From Oceanococcus sp041624435 (GTDB lineage: Bacteria; Pseudomonadota; Gammaproteobacteria; Nevskiales; Oceanococcaceae), in contig JBFJVB010000080.1 in the NCBI GenBank assembly GCA_041624435.1, positions 1 to 14,787 of the forward strand: a DNA stretch of 14,787 nt, given 5' to 3'. Of the stretch, positions 13,895-14,787 are shown in pieces; within the stretch, counting starts at the first letter, position 1; the number at the start of each line of letters is the position of its first letter. The notes under the pieces are model-generated. The model made no database searches. It worked only from the letters and a program-made list of their open reading frames with translations, and was not told the DNA's origin. The position numbers and the translations under genes are program-made.

Positions 13895-14787
13895 CAGCTG
13901 GCGTAATCCAGCTTGAGCCGGCGTTGCAGCCGCTCGATCTGGCGCAAGGCCTCGCGCAACACGCGGCGATCCAGCGGATTGAGTCGCTGCAGCACCAGCT
14001 GATTGTCGAGGGCTTGGCCACTTTCCGCCTGCTCCCGGTTCAAGCGCATGCGCTGCAACTGCACGAATCCCAGGGCTTCGACCCAGGCGCGGGCATCGTC
14101 GGGGAGGATGGCGCCGCATTGCGCCAGGGCGCGCAAGCGCGCCTCGGTGTTGACCACGGTCAGGCCGTGAGCCAATGCCAGAACCCGAACCGCCGAGACG
14201 ATGGGCTGGATAGCGCCTTTCTTCAGATCGATGACGCTGCTTCGGGCGAGCTTGCTGGTGCGCAGTTCCCCCAGAAAATTCAGCGCCGGGCGCCATTCCA
14301 GGGCGTGCTGGGCCAGGGCGTGGAGGAACCTTGTGTGGCCCTTGGCCTGCTGACAGGCGGCGGAAAAAATCACCCGCCAGGGCTCGACCGGACCGAACGC
14401 GGCGCGTGCATCAAACAGGATCGTGGCCTCCAGCAAATGTTCTCGCGTGGGTGAGCGAATGATCTGATCCAGCCGCTGCTGCCATTGCGCCGCACTCAGG
14501 CACAGCTGTGGATTGCTGGCCATGGTGTTTCCGGCGCACAGCGGAAAGCCAATGCTGTCCAGGGCCTCATTGATCGCTCGCGCCACGGCCAGACTGGTCT
14601 GACGGCCCGACCCATCGGTTTCGGACAGCAGGACCAGACCGTTGTCCTGATCGGTGGCCAGGGTCTGTTCACCGCGGCCCTCGCTGCCGAAAGCCAGCCA
14701 GATCACCGGCACGGGAAAGGCCTGTTCACGAGTCAACAGGGTAATTACCCGAGCCAGGGCCGCGTCGTTCAAACGCGTGATGATGCC
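13894..14787 (-). CDS. DUF294-type putative nucleotidyltransferase, N-terminus cut by window edge
   Basis: The frame stays open to the right edge (first visible residues GIITRLNDAALARV), so the 297 residues seen are the C-terminal part of a longer protein. The motif LAFGSEGRGEQTLATDQDNG has the Gly-Ser and spaced Asp residues of GlnD/GlnE-like nucleotidyltransferases, as in DUF294. The following helical region (FLGELRTSKLARSSVIDLKK, VSAVRVLALAHGL) fits the DUF294 C-terminal substrate-binding domain. Family members normally also carry N-terminal cyclic-nucleotide-binding and CBS domains, which would lie outside the window. The stop overlaps the exonuclease start by one base. The transferred nucleotide and the target are unknown. 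Location by crbS suggests a link to acetate or carbon-status control. Confidence 0.88.
   Translation of the reverse strand, partial: GIITRLNDAALARVITLLTREQAFPVPVIWLAFGSEGRGEQTLATDQDNGLVLLSETDGSGRQTSLAVARAINEALDSIGFPLCAGNTMASNPQLCLSAAQWQQRLDQIIRSPTREHLLEATILFDARAAFGPVEPWRVIFSAACQQAKGHTRFLHALAQHALEWRPALNFLGELRTSKLARSSVIDLKKGAIQPIVSAVRVLALAHGLTVVNTEARLRALAQCGAILPDDARAWVEALGFVQLQRMRLNREQAESGQALDNQLVLQRLNPLDRRVLREALRQIERLQRRLKLDYAS

Noticed and set aside
1..14787. CRISPR arrays, tRNA or rRNA genes, insertion sequences with transposase
   Set aside because: No regularly spaced repeats, no recognisable tRNA or rRNA segments and no transposase-like frame were seen by eye. A tRNA scan or covariance-model search was not possible.

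Overview
The window is GC-rich (roughly 60-65% over most of its length) and looks like a gammaproteobacterial chromosome segment. Evidence for this: an acetate-switch type two-component pair (CrbS/CrbR, also called MxtR/ErdR), two proteins with GlyGly-CTERM-like C-terminal sorting tails, and a DUF294 nucleotidyltransferase/exonuclease pair of the kind found near acetate genes in that class. I cannot name a genus from sequence alone.

Layout. (1) Positions 1-346, minus strand: the 5' part of an AP2/ERF-like DNA-binding gene, cut by the left edge. It has only about half GC and looks acquired. (2) Positions 347-946: about 600 bp with no firm gene. It holds a 10-bp direct repeat, a promoter with a CGAC-GAAA-GTCG palindrome, and a candidate 64-codon Cys-rich upstream ORF that ends directly against the next start codon. 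(3) Positions 947-5823, plus strand: a compact presumed operon for exported proteins, in the order LVIVD-type beta-propeller lipoprotein, TolC-like outer-membrane lipoprotein, Tat-exported multicopper oxidase, and PPC-like secreted protein with a membrane-sorting tail. Together they suggest periplasmic/outer-membrane metal (copper) oxidation or handling. (4) Positions 5736-8069, minus strand: a large secreted DUF6351-like protein, probably an alpha/beta hydrolase relative. Its 3' end overlaps the plus-strand operon by 88 bp. (5) Positions 8070-8457: a divergent control region with two perfect inverted repeats. (6) Positions 8458-12540: crbR (plus) and crbS (minus), tail to tail with 9 bp between the stops. 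(7) Positions 12705-13166, plus strand: a small exported STN-domain-like protein. (8) Positions 13220-14787, minus strand: a DEDDh exonuclease translationally coupled (TGATG) to a DUF294 nucleotidyltransferase that runs off the right edge.

How the genes may work together. CrbS senses through an SLC5 transporter-like membrane domain and should phosphorylate the LuxR-type regulator CrbR. Regulators of this HTH type activate carbon-overflow and alcohol/acetate genes. The palindrome about 42 bp ahead of the inferred transcription start of the multicopper oxidase operon is a reasonable target for such a regulator, but that link is inference. The most promising novelties are the Cys-rich upstream ORF, the orphan propeller-OMF-oxidase-PPC operon, the antisense overlap in which both sorting tails take their Arg-Arg-Arg from the same bases, and the DUF6351 protein with its altered nucleophile-elbow region.
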